From: Plantago major
Taxonomy: Eukaryota > Streptophyta > Magnoliopsida > Lamiales > Plantaginaceae
Assembly: GCA_026545765.1 (NCBI GenBank)
Contig: JAIFAC010000049.1
Coordinates: 166,658-230,657 of the forward strand
DNA: 64,000 nucleotides
Direction of reading: 5' to 3'
This document shows, in pieces, positions 34,311-44,683 of the stretch. The translations under genes and the position numbers were made by a program. Under the pieces are notes generated by a model. The model ran no database searches. It was not told where the DNA came from and saw only the letters and a program-made list of their open reading frames with translations. How positions within the stretch are numbered: the stretch's first letter is position 1; the number at the start of each line of letters is the position of its first letter.

Positions 34311-37162
34311 CTTCAAAATTTATTATGAACCTTCATTATCCCTAGATACATGTGGTAACACTTACTTCAAATTTAGAGGCTTACATGTTCATTTTTCCAT
34401 TTTGAAACGATAAAATATTATTAATGGACCTTCAAAGATTCTCTAAGCATAAGCAAGCTCTGATCATCATATCTCATTACATCTCCATGACTTACATGTT
34501 AGTAGTTTATTGTGAACCACAACCTACTTTGTATAAAGTACTGTTTAATGTAGGGTTTAATGTATTAGCTAATACACAAGCATAAATTAATAGTAAGCTT
34601 AGTAACTAAAAAAGTAATTTTTTTTGTGATATTTCTTTATTGATATCCATTTGCTTTCATAATTTTGACACAAAATTATCAACTTGTTCCAATTTTTAAA
34701 TAATTTTTCTCGTTATTTGTGTTTTATTTTGTCAAGTTGGTTTGCAGAAATGGAGGAAAGCTAAAATTTATCATTATTGTGTAATATTCATCAAGCTTAT
34801 AACTTTTTTATCAGAATAACCCATAATATATTCAAGTAGATATAAGAGAGATTCAACAAAGCAGACTTCGCTTACTATTTTCCAGGGAAAATATGGTATA
34901 TATCTTAGTATTTGAAATGTTACACATGCATAGTAAGTTACCTTGTTTTGTATGTGGATGATTTAATTGGTTTTAAATGACCACATTTGCAGGTGTCTAA
35001 CCAACGGAGGATAATACAAAATAGCGACCTTCCAAGTGATGACACTGACTCGATCAAAACTATTCTTCAAATAGATAGTGATTCATCGAGTGATTGTAAT
35101 ATTCAATACAAAAGTTCAAGCAGAGCCCGAATTGACTACTGGAATTTTCTAATTGGGTCAATTAATACATGTGATTTTTGTTGTTTTTCTATTAGTCTAT
35201 CCTCAAGTTTAACTATGACACGATTTTCAAGTTAAGAACTCTTTGATTGCTGATAAGCTAGGCATTTTGCCATGTGTGCCTTGTGCATTTTCTAGTAACT
35301 CTTATATTAATTATCAATAATGGAATGTTAGAAAGATGACCATTAACTTTCAAACAAACTTTTCAACACTTTAAAACTTTAAATTTGTTGGCATCATGAT
35401 ATCACCAAGTTAAATGAATTTTATATGTTATTATTTATTAATGGGAGTATCTAATCTATCTTTTCATTTATAGGAAAACAAGAACGGCAAATGGCATCGA
35501 GTGCATATATATGAAATAAAATCCTACGTAAATTTCAAATTAACAGTCCATGATGAGGGCAAACCATATTAATGTGAACTGAGTCCATAGAGGTCAACGT
35601 CATGATGAAGGATTCTTATTTAATGTTTAACCTATGAATACGAAAGCTATACGACCACAAAGAATTCTTGCATTAGTAAACCTTACAGAACCAATATTAA
35701 TTATACAAATCATACTTCCTTGTAAAATTAGAAAATTGTCAGGAAATAAATTAATATCAATTGGAAGTCAAAGGATTCAAATAAATGTAATAATCTAGTT
35801 GAAATTATGATTATAAAAGAAGGAAATACATAATTCAAAACAAGTAACCTGCATTAACTTTTATTAAGACTCATATATTTATATATAGGAAAAAGGAAAA
35901 TTGGTAATAGGTGTGGTGTGTGAGTATATATATCTATACATACATACATATATACATATATGTTTTCTAGTAATCCACGTAAACTAAAAGCATTATATCT
36001 TGGTTGTCAGATGTCTTGACATAAACCTAAGGGGCTAGGAGTCTACAAATCCCACCTAATCCAAATAGTGGATGCATCAAGGTTTGATTTATTTTGAGGT
36101 ATGTTATGACTTACAATGTTAGGAAATCAATTGATAACAAGTTCTCATTTCTAGTCATCCTTTATTATTTTTCAATGCACAATTGTCTTTCTCATAGCAT
36201 AATTTGTTCATTATATGTAGCTAAAACACGTTAATAAATCCTTAGTTCCATGCCAAATTTTTTCTCGGTCTAAAAAATGTGGTTTTATAAAACACTAAAG
36301 GCCCCCACGTATTAGAATGATTGTTCAATCCGTTAAAAAAATTCTTGGCTAGAATTATAAACACATGTCACGCCTTTCACATGCATGTATTTAGATTGCA
36401 CATTCATTTATGTTCTATGTTACTTTTCTTTCAATCTCTAACTTAGTTGAACTCCACTAGCATTAAATGGTACATATTTACAAGTTTTATCACTTAATGA
36501 GATCACCTCACGCTTCACATTGATATTGGCTGCTTTTAATAGAGTGGTCTAGCTCTAGGATTATGTATATATCTTATGGGAAGTCATCGATCTTAATCTC
36601 CAACAAATTCCTACTCTTCTTTTGTGTATATTTTTCTTATAAAGTACTAACCTTTTTATTTTCTCCTTTTTCTCATATAAAAAAGTTAAATAATGCTCAT
36701 AAATTATATATTTGATAATCATTGTTAAATATACTAAATTAAAAAAATATTGAGAAGCCTAAAGTACATAGAAAGTAAATCTTTAAATTAAAACAAATTA
36801 ATCCAAAGTTAATGCAACTAATATTTTAAAGTTCTTGAGACCATTTGTTAAAATCATGTCAACACAAGCGATAATCATCTTTATACGTTTGAAATTTCCT
36901 ATAAACTTCTTGGTTGGATAATAAACTATAGTTTGCCATGAGATGCTTGCACCATTGAAAACGACAAAAAATATTATGAATAACATTAACTAAACCATCC
37001 AAATCCTATTTGTATTATGCTTTCTAACCTATCATCGTTTGCATTGTTTATAAATGCATTTGTGATATTTGCAAAAACTAAAAGACTCTCTTCAACTTTT
37101 ACCCTCAATATAATGGTCTTTGGTTAATTATCCATGTAATTTGCAATAATCATATGTATAAT
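34311..37162 (+). repeat. Permuted duplicate of the CLASSY intron 1 / exon 2 block
   Basis: 34333-35120 matches 18725-19491, and 35115-37162 matches 16823-18497, so the two halves are in reverse order relative to the gene. The join at 35115-35120 is TTCAAG, present at both source ends (TTCAAG at 16823, TTCAA at 19487). P-part differences include an extra segment of about 230 bp near 35500-35750 and one near 36210-36400. It sits between LINE copy 1 and a family-L LTR. Confidence 0.8.
34993..35117 (+). pseudogene. Duplicated fragment of CLASSY-like exon 2
   Basis: After an intact TTTGCAG acceptor it reads VSNQRRII, then a serine/aspartate-rich stretch (SDLPSDDTDS, IDSDSSSDC), and stops matching at the TTCAAG junction. 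Compared with 19380-19490 it has 12 additional bases. There is no downstream exon, so it cannot encode a CLASSY protein. Confidence 0.75.
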
Positions 37163-39075
37163 TGTAAAATTCGAAATTTTTGAAGGCCTATTGGATTTTA
37201 AAGTGACGAGAATTTTTGACTTGAAATGGACGGATGTTATTAGTTAATATATTATTTTTCGATAAATCGCATGACGCCACGCTATTATCTATATTTTATT
37301 TTGACGCTGTTCAAGAATCGAATTCAGAAAGCCCAATAAGAAAGGCCCAAGATCAATTTGTGTATTAGGTTTCCCTTTTCCCTTGTTTTTTTTTTTCCTG
37401 CTGCATCTTCTTCTGCCGCCCACTCCATCATCGCCTTCACAAAACGCCACCGTCGCCCACCAATCACCCCTCTGCCTAACGCCTAACCCCTAATCTCCTC
37501 CGATCGACCTTGGTATGATGAGTTCAAGATCGAAATCGAGGTATTGTGGAGCTTTGAAGTCACAAAATCAGAAATAAGAGATCGAATCCGAATTCGCGAA
37601 ATCATTGGACTGAATTGTGTGTTTTGGACTGTTTCCTGATCGAATTGACTAGAGGAATTGATGGGAAGTCGATCGGGGCTAATCTTTTGCTGTTCTGATC
37701 GGGTTTGATCGAGTTTAGAAACTTTCATAAACGCAGGGACTAGTTTGAGAATTTGCAGAAAGTTAAAGGATTTCCTTTTGAGAATTTGAAGTTGGCAGGG
37801 ACCCCCGTGTAATAAACCGAGTTTCATTTATTTCAGTTTAGCCCCAGACCGGTCAATTACCTATTTTACCCCTGAACTCATGCATAATCTACCTAAGCTG
37901 CCACCACTAAGATATATTCTAATGTCTGCGAAATTCTTAACAAATTCTTTGCTAGCCCAGTTTGTTCGACTCCAGTCTGCGAATCTATGGGTCTCAAGTT
38001 CGATTCCTGTTGTGTCCAATATTAATTTTAAGCCTCGTTTGTGCCCAGAAAATTACCGTATTACCCCTCAACGTTATAGAACCATAATTACGCCCTTCTA
38101 CATTTTTATCCTATTTTTCCTTGCTCCAGAAATTACCGTTTCACCCTTGTAACCTACTTGTCCCTTTTTGACTTATTGAAACCGGAGTAGAGGCGTTTTG
38201 AAGTGTACGAGTGGTGCTTTGAATGAATTGTGGTTAAATTTGACTTTGGAGATTCGATGTGCAAGCTATTGAGGATGTTGCATTATATAAGCTTGACTAG
38301 ATTCAGACGCTTCGAGGTAAGGGGTTTCGACACTTTGCTTCTATTTTATTGTTATCGATATATATGTATGTTTTATGATTTGACAACTATTTGTGGTTAT
38401 TATATCAAGGATCGGGACTTGGTATAATAATCTATTTGAAAAGGATCAAGTATGTGTACCCATAAATGTTTTATCGTGATTGTGATTTGTGAAAAGTGTT
38501 TCGTTCAAAAGCATAGATTGAAAATATATTTTATGCTCATCGATATGCCTATGAATTGTTTGGGCCTTTCGAGGGAATGTCGTGCTTTTGGAGATCTCCC
38601 ATTGTTATGTTATCCCTTTGTAGGCATTGTTATTGTTATGTAAAGTCGACTTCATGCCACCACTTTCGTGTGTGGCCGTAGTAGTGTATTGATCGAGCTA
38701 AATATGAATCGACATTGTTTTGATAAAGTGTTCCATGCAACTTTGTGTATATATATATATATATATGTTTGAAACACTGCTGATCCGTAAAGTGTCATTG
38801 AGGCTCACCCTTACACCCCCTTTCGTATATTTAGTAAGTGAAGTGACAATCGATGGTACAGAGTGGAACCCAAAGAGACGGATGGTGGATCTTATGAAGA
38901 CTTTCAAGAGTTGTAGCGCATCGAGTTTGTATCAATATGATGGTTTGTACCGCGAGGTCGTTATTATGTATCGAGGACTTGTAATTATTATTGTAATTAT
39001 TGTTTATGGATTTTAGATACTCTATTTGTACCACTCAAATAATTGATGTATTTGAGGATTAAAGGAAGGCTTCAC
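37163..39075 (+). repeat. Family-L LTR, 3' end deleted
   Basis: Starts TGTAAAATTCGAAATTTTTG right after the permuted segment and follows the LTRs at 28341 and 32531 throughout, including the GCTCACCCTTACACCCCC block at 38801-38820. It stops at AGGAAGGCTTCA; the last ~80 bp (…GACGGCCGGT…GGGGCGTGACA) are gone, replaced by an incomplete Tat LTR. Confidence 0.75.
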
Positions 39076-39795
39076 GTGGTTTGCTAAGTGTCAAACCGGT
39101 AAAGACTTCACTTGAGAGAGATCAAGATCCGCTCAGACTGTATGGGATTAGTTCGTAAAGATGGTTTTACTTACCTCCATTATCATGGGAACGTGTGCCA
39201 TATATATATAGAGAATTCCCAATGGGGATGGACTTCATTAGATCGCGCCAAGTGTAAGGCTCGGATTGCGCCAACAATGCTCTATTAAGCCCATGGTCCA
39301 TTAAGAAAACTTAACCCATTTCCCTTTTGGGCTTTCGAGGGTAGTTTAGTCATTTTTCGAGAGAAATTAGAGACTTCTAAAGTCTGTCTCGGACCTTCGT
39401 CCGAGATAGTAGGTTCGAGGGTACGGTCCGGGTCGTCATTCCGTCTGAGAGCACTTCTCTTAAACCACAAGGCATAGTGGTTCGGACCTTGATTGTCTCG
39501 GACCCTACTTTCTCTCCTGGTGCCAGTCCACTTGGTTCCTTATGAGGTTAAGGACTTATGTCCGAATCATCGTCCGGGTCGGACCCCCATGGCTTCGGAC
39601 CATGGTTCGGGTCGGACCTACTGTATTTGAGGTCCATTTTGCTATTACACTCAGGAGGGTCGGACCGGAGGTGGCCTTTGGGTCGGACCTCCGGGTCGGA
39701 CCTTAAGGCCTCGGACCTTTATAGACAGCTTGAGACGCCTTAGGATTCGTTCCAAAGGCGTCTTATGACGGATTGGACATATTTCCGTATCAACA
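39076..39795 (-). repeat. 3' LTR of Tat element B (U5 end missing)
   Basis: Matches 54190-54917 (D) and 13360-14055 (A). The outer end CGTATCAACA is complete; the other end lacks about 200 bp that A and D have. It carries the minus-strand TATA box (39200-39211) and a stretch (about 39385-39720) in which CGGACC/GGTCCG words recur more than ten times. Confidence 0.8.
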
Positions 39796-39796
39796 T

Positions 39797-39812
39797 ATGT
39801 CCCCCTAATTTC
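39797..39812 (-). promoter_or_regulatory. Polypurine tract of element B
   Basis: The minus strand reads GGAAATTAGGGGGACA just before the LTR start TGTTGATACG. The same arrangement is at 54919-54935 in element D. Confidence 0.7.
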
Positions 39813-40728
39813 CAAATATCTAAGTAGAAGATAGTTGTGGAACTATATTTTGAAGTAGAGAGGACATTTTTGTTTTTTCGTTCAATTCGTTCCTCATAAG
39901 AAAAAAAAAGGTGTAAAGTTCGTTTTTTCGCCTTACCCTAATCTCCCTCATTGTTTTACAACCGAGAGTGTGGTCTCGGACTGTAAGTATGAAAAAAAGG
40001 GGTATTTGTAACCGAGATTAGGCATAGGTCCGAAGGGCGTCACGAAGTAACGTTTTTTTAGTCGATTGCTAGGGATTGTCCGACGAGGGACATCCGGACG
40101 GGCGGTGTCCGTGTGTTTGAGATAAGTCATCCGTCTGGCAGTAAGACGTGGTTTATCTTGTATTATTAATCGACTCTTCGAAAGTTCCAAAATAAGACCT
40201 ACTATACGGGCTATTTCATAGTTCCACACATGCAAGCTACTGAGGACAACCGGACGAACGAGGATTCGTGTGCAATATCTAGTTGATTATTCGAGATAAA
40301 CCATCGTGGGATATCCGAACGGACGAGAATCCGTGTAGATACAAGATCCAAGCAGCCTCATCAAGACCGCTGGTACCGCTCAGATAATCAACTCATGGAT
40401 CCAAATAAGGACCTATGGACGATTTCATAGCTCCACACCCATAAGCCATTAGTGAAATCCGGACGGACTAAGGTCCGCGTGACGGACATAGTTGATTATT
40501 CGGTTGAGTCCGATAGGGAAGATCCGAACGGACAAGGGTCCGAGAAGTTTAAGACTAGAAATAATCGTTTGTCAAAAAGGTTTATTTGTCTTGTTTTTCA
40601 CTAATCAAGCTTCGGAAGTACTATAATGATCCTATGGGCGATTTCATAGCTCCACACCCATAAGCCATCAAGCCAATCCGGACGGACAAGGGTCCGCTGT
40701 GTCGGAAAATGATTTATCTTTCCGATTG
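39813..40728 (+). repeat. Spacer with three ~215-bp repeats and CGGA-TCCG dyads, element B
   Basis: A GATTTCATAGCTCCACACCC-type segment recurs at about 40211, 40421 and 40640, each time followed some 40 bp later by a dyad. Dyads seen: CGGAC-N7-GTCCG at 40095, ACGGA-N6-TCCGT near 40318, CGGAC-N8-GTCCG near 40466, CGGAC-N4-GTCCG near 40529 and near 40682, and a degraded one near 40248. No protein-coding signal. Confidence 0.75.
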
Positions 40729-41215
40729 GGGAAGAGGGATCACCTCCGAACGGATGAAAGTCCGTCGTTTATGATGATTTATCCATCAAGTGAGGAAGAG
40801 GGATCACCTCTGAACGGATGGGAATCCGTGTCGTTCATGATGATTTATCTTTCCGAGTGAGGAAGAGGGATCACCTCCGAACGGATGGGAATCCGTGTCG
40901 TTCATGATGGTTTATCTTTCCGAGTGAGGAAGAGGGATCACCTCCGAACGGATGGGAATCCGTGTCGTTCATGATGATTTATCCATCCGAGTGAGGAAGA
41001 GGCATCACCTCCGAACGGATGGGAATCCGTGTCGTTCATGATATTTTATCCGTCCGAGTGAGGAAGAGGGATCACCTCCGAACGGATGGGAATCCGTGTT
41101 GTTCATGATGATTTATCCGTCCGAGTGAGGAAGAGAGATCACCTCTGAACGGATGGGAATCCGTGTCCTTCATGATTATTTATCCGTCCGAGTGAGGAAG
41201 AGGGATCACCTCCGA
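40729..41215 (+). repeat. 67-bp minisatellite, about 7 units, element B
   Basis: Unit of 67 bp beginning GTGAGGAAGAGGGATCACCT and containing ACGGAT-GGGA-ATCCGT, a perfect 6-bp dyad with a 4-base loop. Units begin near 40729, 40791, 40858, 40925, 40992, 41058, 41127 and 41194 (the last partial). A related, more decayed array is at 55824-56165. The array ends about 160 bp upstream of the TATA box of the antisense gene. Confidence 0.9.
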
Positions 41216-41376
41216 GGTTGCAAGTGTTGTAATTCTAATCGTCGTGAAATAGATATTTTTGGATGTTACTGTCATTTCATCTAGTAATTTGAACTATGTC
41301 GTTGGATGAATTTTGATCAACGGCCCAGATTTAATCATGAACTGATGTGACGGTTGGGCTTCCCAAAATATCCCTC

Positions 41377-41384
41377 TATAAATA
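41377..41384 (+). promoter_or_regulatory. TATA box of the antisense gene in element B
   Basis: CTCTATAAATAGGG, an ideal plant TATA box, on the strand opposite to pol. It is conserved in element D at 56327-56334 with the same surroundings (CCCTCTATAAATAGGG.ACCAGTCG). Transcription would begin about 30 bp further right. Confidence 0.75.
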
Positions 41385-41409
41385 GGGCACCAGTCGATTT
41401 CATTTCTCA

Positions 41410-41822
41410 CTTTTAGAGAGAGAATTTTCGTAATCTGAGTGAGTCCGAAGCAAGTGCAATTCAGTTCGAGCCAATGAGCGAGGCCGAGTCAGAGGAAGTT
41501 AGCTGCCTTCAATCCAACCTTTCATATTTTTACAAGTAAGTGTTCACTCGGTCTTTTGAGATTTGTTAAAATATGTGTTGTAGATATTTCTCGCATGTTT
41601 TTATTGTTCAGATAAGTGTTGTATGTAGCTTGTTCGGACGTATGTAGTAGGTCTCTTCGGAACCTCCAAATTGTTTGTATTAATTGTGTACTAACTTCGA
41701 ACTAACTACATCCGACAACATTAGTGCCCTCCGAACCCTTCAGGGGTTTTAACCCTAAATTACATGAATGGGCTTTCGGACCATAAACCTTTAATTTATA
41801 GGACCTCCTTTCTTTCCCTAGG
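41410..41822 (+). other. 5' UTR exon and intron of the antisense gene, element B
   Basis: Presumed leader from about 41410; donor at 41535/41536 (ACAA|GTAAGTG) and acceptor at 41821/41822 (CTTTCCCTAG|GATG), giving a 286-bp intron that ends one base before the ATG. Element D keeps the same donor (56499) and acceptor (56772). Conservation of both sites in two copies supports real splicing. Confidence 0.65.
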
Positions 41823-44683
41823 ATGTCTGATAGTGATAGCCAAAATCGCACCGAAGCTGGGGAATATGCATCCGATGAGTCCTCCTATTCCGTGGCGTCC
41901 GAAGAAGTTGACATTGGCGATGTGGAGGATCAACAGGGCCACGGATACGTGTCAAACCGGAGTGGCGAAGAACCCGAGGTGAGCTCTCCATGTTTTCGGT
42001 TAATCGTGCCCGGATCTAAGTATCCGGACAGACAAGATTATCCTGAGTCTTCTAATGTGCAGGAGGCAATGAAGATCCATGAGAAGGCCACGCAGGTAAT
42101 AAGCAGTCCACATCGGAGCGAGGATGACTCCGAGTTACCGATAGAAATCCGAGCTCTCTATAGGAACATAGGTTATAATGTTAGGATTAACCCTAACCAA
42201 ATCCCTTTCGTGTCGGATCCACAGGAGATAAATGTACAAGAGGTCCACGACACGACCGATGCACCCCCTGAGTTAGGCGTGTTCGAATCAAGGGTGGAGG
42301 AAACTGTCCGAGTTGTTACTCCACTCCGGACTGTTGTTGTACTGTCGTCCGAGGATGAAAAAGTTGAGGATCAGGCCATGGAAGGAGAAGAAGAAGATGA
42401 ACAAGAAGAAGGTGAGGAAGAAGGGGAGGATGAAGTGCCTTTGGTGCGGACCAGGCGTTATGATCGTCCAGGCCCGAGTGTCCCGAGAGGGGAGAGTTCT
42501 ACTCAAGGGTCAAGTCGGGGAGTTGCCTTCCAATCGTCCGAGGGAGGCAAAAGTAAGGGTGATGATGTAGTCCGGGTCAAGTTCCCTCGGACTCGTCCAT
42601 AGGTGACTCACCCGAACCTTGATGGGGAGCTAATTTGGATGGTACCCTCCTTACCTGTCCTTCGATTATATCTGCAGATGAAGTGGAAGAACTTCGGCGC
42701 CGATACGAGATTCCGGACTCCGTGGAGATTTTGGTCCCGGATGAAGCTCATGCTTTCTACAATCCGCCTCCCGAATATATGTGTGTCCATGAGATTTCAC
42801 TTCACTGTGAGTGGCGTCTACCTGTCTCCTCGGAGTTGCTAAGAGTATTGAATGGAATCGATAAACACACCAAGTCATTCAATTCACTTGGGAATCATGT
42901 GCTTTGAGTATTGTGTAAACACAAGGATCCGCCACGCTCGACAACTTCCTAAGTTATTCAACATCACCCGAGCCTACCTCACCAATTATTTTATACCCTA
43001 GTGGTTCAAGGCATCTATACCTTCTTCGACGATCCGATCTCCTCGTTAGGGATCAAATGGTGGCAAAGGTATATCTTTGTCCGAGCCGCACTGAAACCTG
43101 GGCAGTCCGAGGCTCAGCTAGTCAAGTGGAATTTTAGGAAGAAGTTCGTCCGGGGTACACTTCCAGACTGGAGGACCACGGCTCGAAACGTCCCGTAATG
43201 TATGCAAGCTCTCCATAGAAAAGAGGATCCGGAGAAATATTTCTTCCGCGGGTTGATCTGTCAGCCGCTACCGTATCTGGCCGGACTATCAAGTCCGAGT
43301 TTCTATGATTACAAGAATGATCTTGGTAAATGGCTCGGATATGTGTTATGGTTCGAGTCTTCTCCTATTGTAGATAGTTGTAATATTCCAACTTTTATTG
43401 GTTCGGTCTTATCTCTTGTTGTTGCCAAATTCTTTTCTTTTTGTTCGGACTAACCCTTATCGTTGTTCAGTCTATGTACAATTTTGGTTCGAATACACTA
43501 TGTCAACCATGCGAGAGCTCAAGAGGCAGCAACTGAAGGCTCAGAAGAGAGCATAGGTTTGGTCTCCGAGACCAGGTCATTAAGACGTCCACCACTCTCC
43601 CTATGGCGGAGCCTCGTAATGCTTGAAATTTCCAGGTGAAAGATGCCCGAAGGGAGGCGGCTGGAGAGCCAAAGCAGAGCTTGGCTACTCCGGACAAGGG
43701 TAAGATCGGCCCAAAGGCTCAAAAGGCCTCAAGCCGGATTTAAGGAGGTCGGAGCCAGTGGCTCGGTCGGTGTGAAGCATCCATCCGAGGGCCCAATCCC
43801 TCCTGCAAAGAAGGGCAAGGGGCTGATGGTGGAAGACTCGGATCTGGATTCCGAGGTTGCTCGGTTGGCTTCCGTTTCAGAGCTGGAGAGGATTGCGGAG
43901 CTTGTCACGCCACCGAAGGTATTCTCGTTCCGAATACACGTTTTATTTTTCAACATGTATGGGAATGTATCTTTTATTGACTCAGATTCTTTTGTGTTTT
44001 GTTGTTAGCTCACTGCTGCTGTCCGGGCATGTTCTGAAGTGGCAGGTCGGAGGGCCACTTTGGAAGTTGAACTGTCTAAGTCCGAGGCAAGTAGAGAGGC
44101 TGAGGCGAACAAGGCCGTGATGTACAAGGAAAAGTTTAAGAAGGCCCTTGCTGCGCTGAAGGAGTCCGAGGCTGAGAATGGCAAGCTAAAAAGTGCCATT
44201 CGGGCCCTAGAGACGGATGTGGAGGCTTATAGGGAGGGCATGAGCGACTTCACTGCCACCTCCCGCAACTTCAAGGACCGAATGCTCGAGCTGTTATTGA
44301 CGGTCCGAACCGAGGCTGTTCGAGATTACTTGAATTCGAACGCACATCAGTTTCTTTTAGACACCAAGTACGATGCGGCTCGGCAAGACGGCTTTGATGC
44401 AGCGGTGGGGCAGCTTCAAAAGAAGGGACTCACTCCGGATGGCTATGACTTGGAAGAAGAAGGGGTGTCTGCCTTCAATGCACTAGATGGGTCAGTTTTC
44501 ATCTCAGAAGAGGTGGAGGACAGTGCATTATTCCAGTTCGAGTTTGTGGAACTCGTGTGTGAGGAAAACAAGGAACACAAGTACAACCATGGTGGCCCGT
44601 ACCTGCCTGCCTTCGTTCCGGAGGCTCTGATGTCTCATGTGTTCTTGCCCTTCGAGGAGTATGCGGAGCATAACCAGGAGTGA
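41823..44683 (+). pseudogene. Antisense gene of Tat element B (Transposase_28-like, coiled-coil)
   Basis: Starts MSDSDSQN at 41823. Open to 42602 (259 codons): an acidic N-terminus with an E/D-rich run (about 42350-42440). A possible small intron (GAG|GTGAGC at 41980 to TGTGCAG at 42062) does not break the frame. After a TAG at 42600-42602 (CAA in copy D) the text continues with a CPSIISADEVEELRRRYEIP segment, then WWQRYIFVR, and RTARNVP..MQALHRKEDPEKYFFRGL. This resembles plant proteins of the 'putative gypsy type transposon' family (Transposase_28), a judgement from memory. Exons after about 43465 encode MRELKRQQLKAQK, then a basic linker and, at 44008-44683, a long coiled coil (VELSKSEASREAEANK...). 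Function unknown. Internal stops and shifts make this copy a pseudogene as read. Confidence 0.7.
44008..44683 (+). CDS. Last exon of the antisense gene, element B (coiled coil)
   Basis: Follows TTTTGTTGTTAG and stays open for about 225 codons to the TGA at 44681-44683. Heptad-like charged text from LEVELSKSEAS through AENGKLKSAIRALETDVEAYREG predicts a coiled coil. It is followed by a globular-looking DYLNSNAHQFLLDTKYDAARQDGF segment and an acidic tail. This is the cleanest part of the gene. The matching exon in element D is cut off by the Copia insertion at 59069. Confidence 0.7.

Noticed and set aside
40729..41215. Regular 67-bp repeats that could suggest a CRISPR array
   Set aside because: Units are contiguous with no unique spacers, the host is a plant, and the same array is in two copies of a retrotransposon; it is a minisatellite.
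42288..42506. Phenylalanine-rich minus-strand ORF in the antisense gene
   Set aside because: Complement of the glutamate-rich acidic run of the plus-strand protein.
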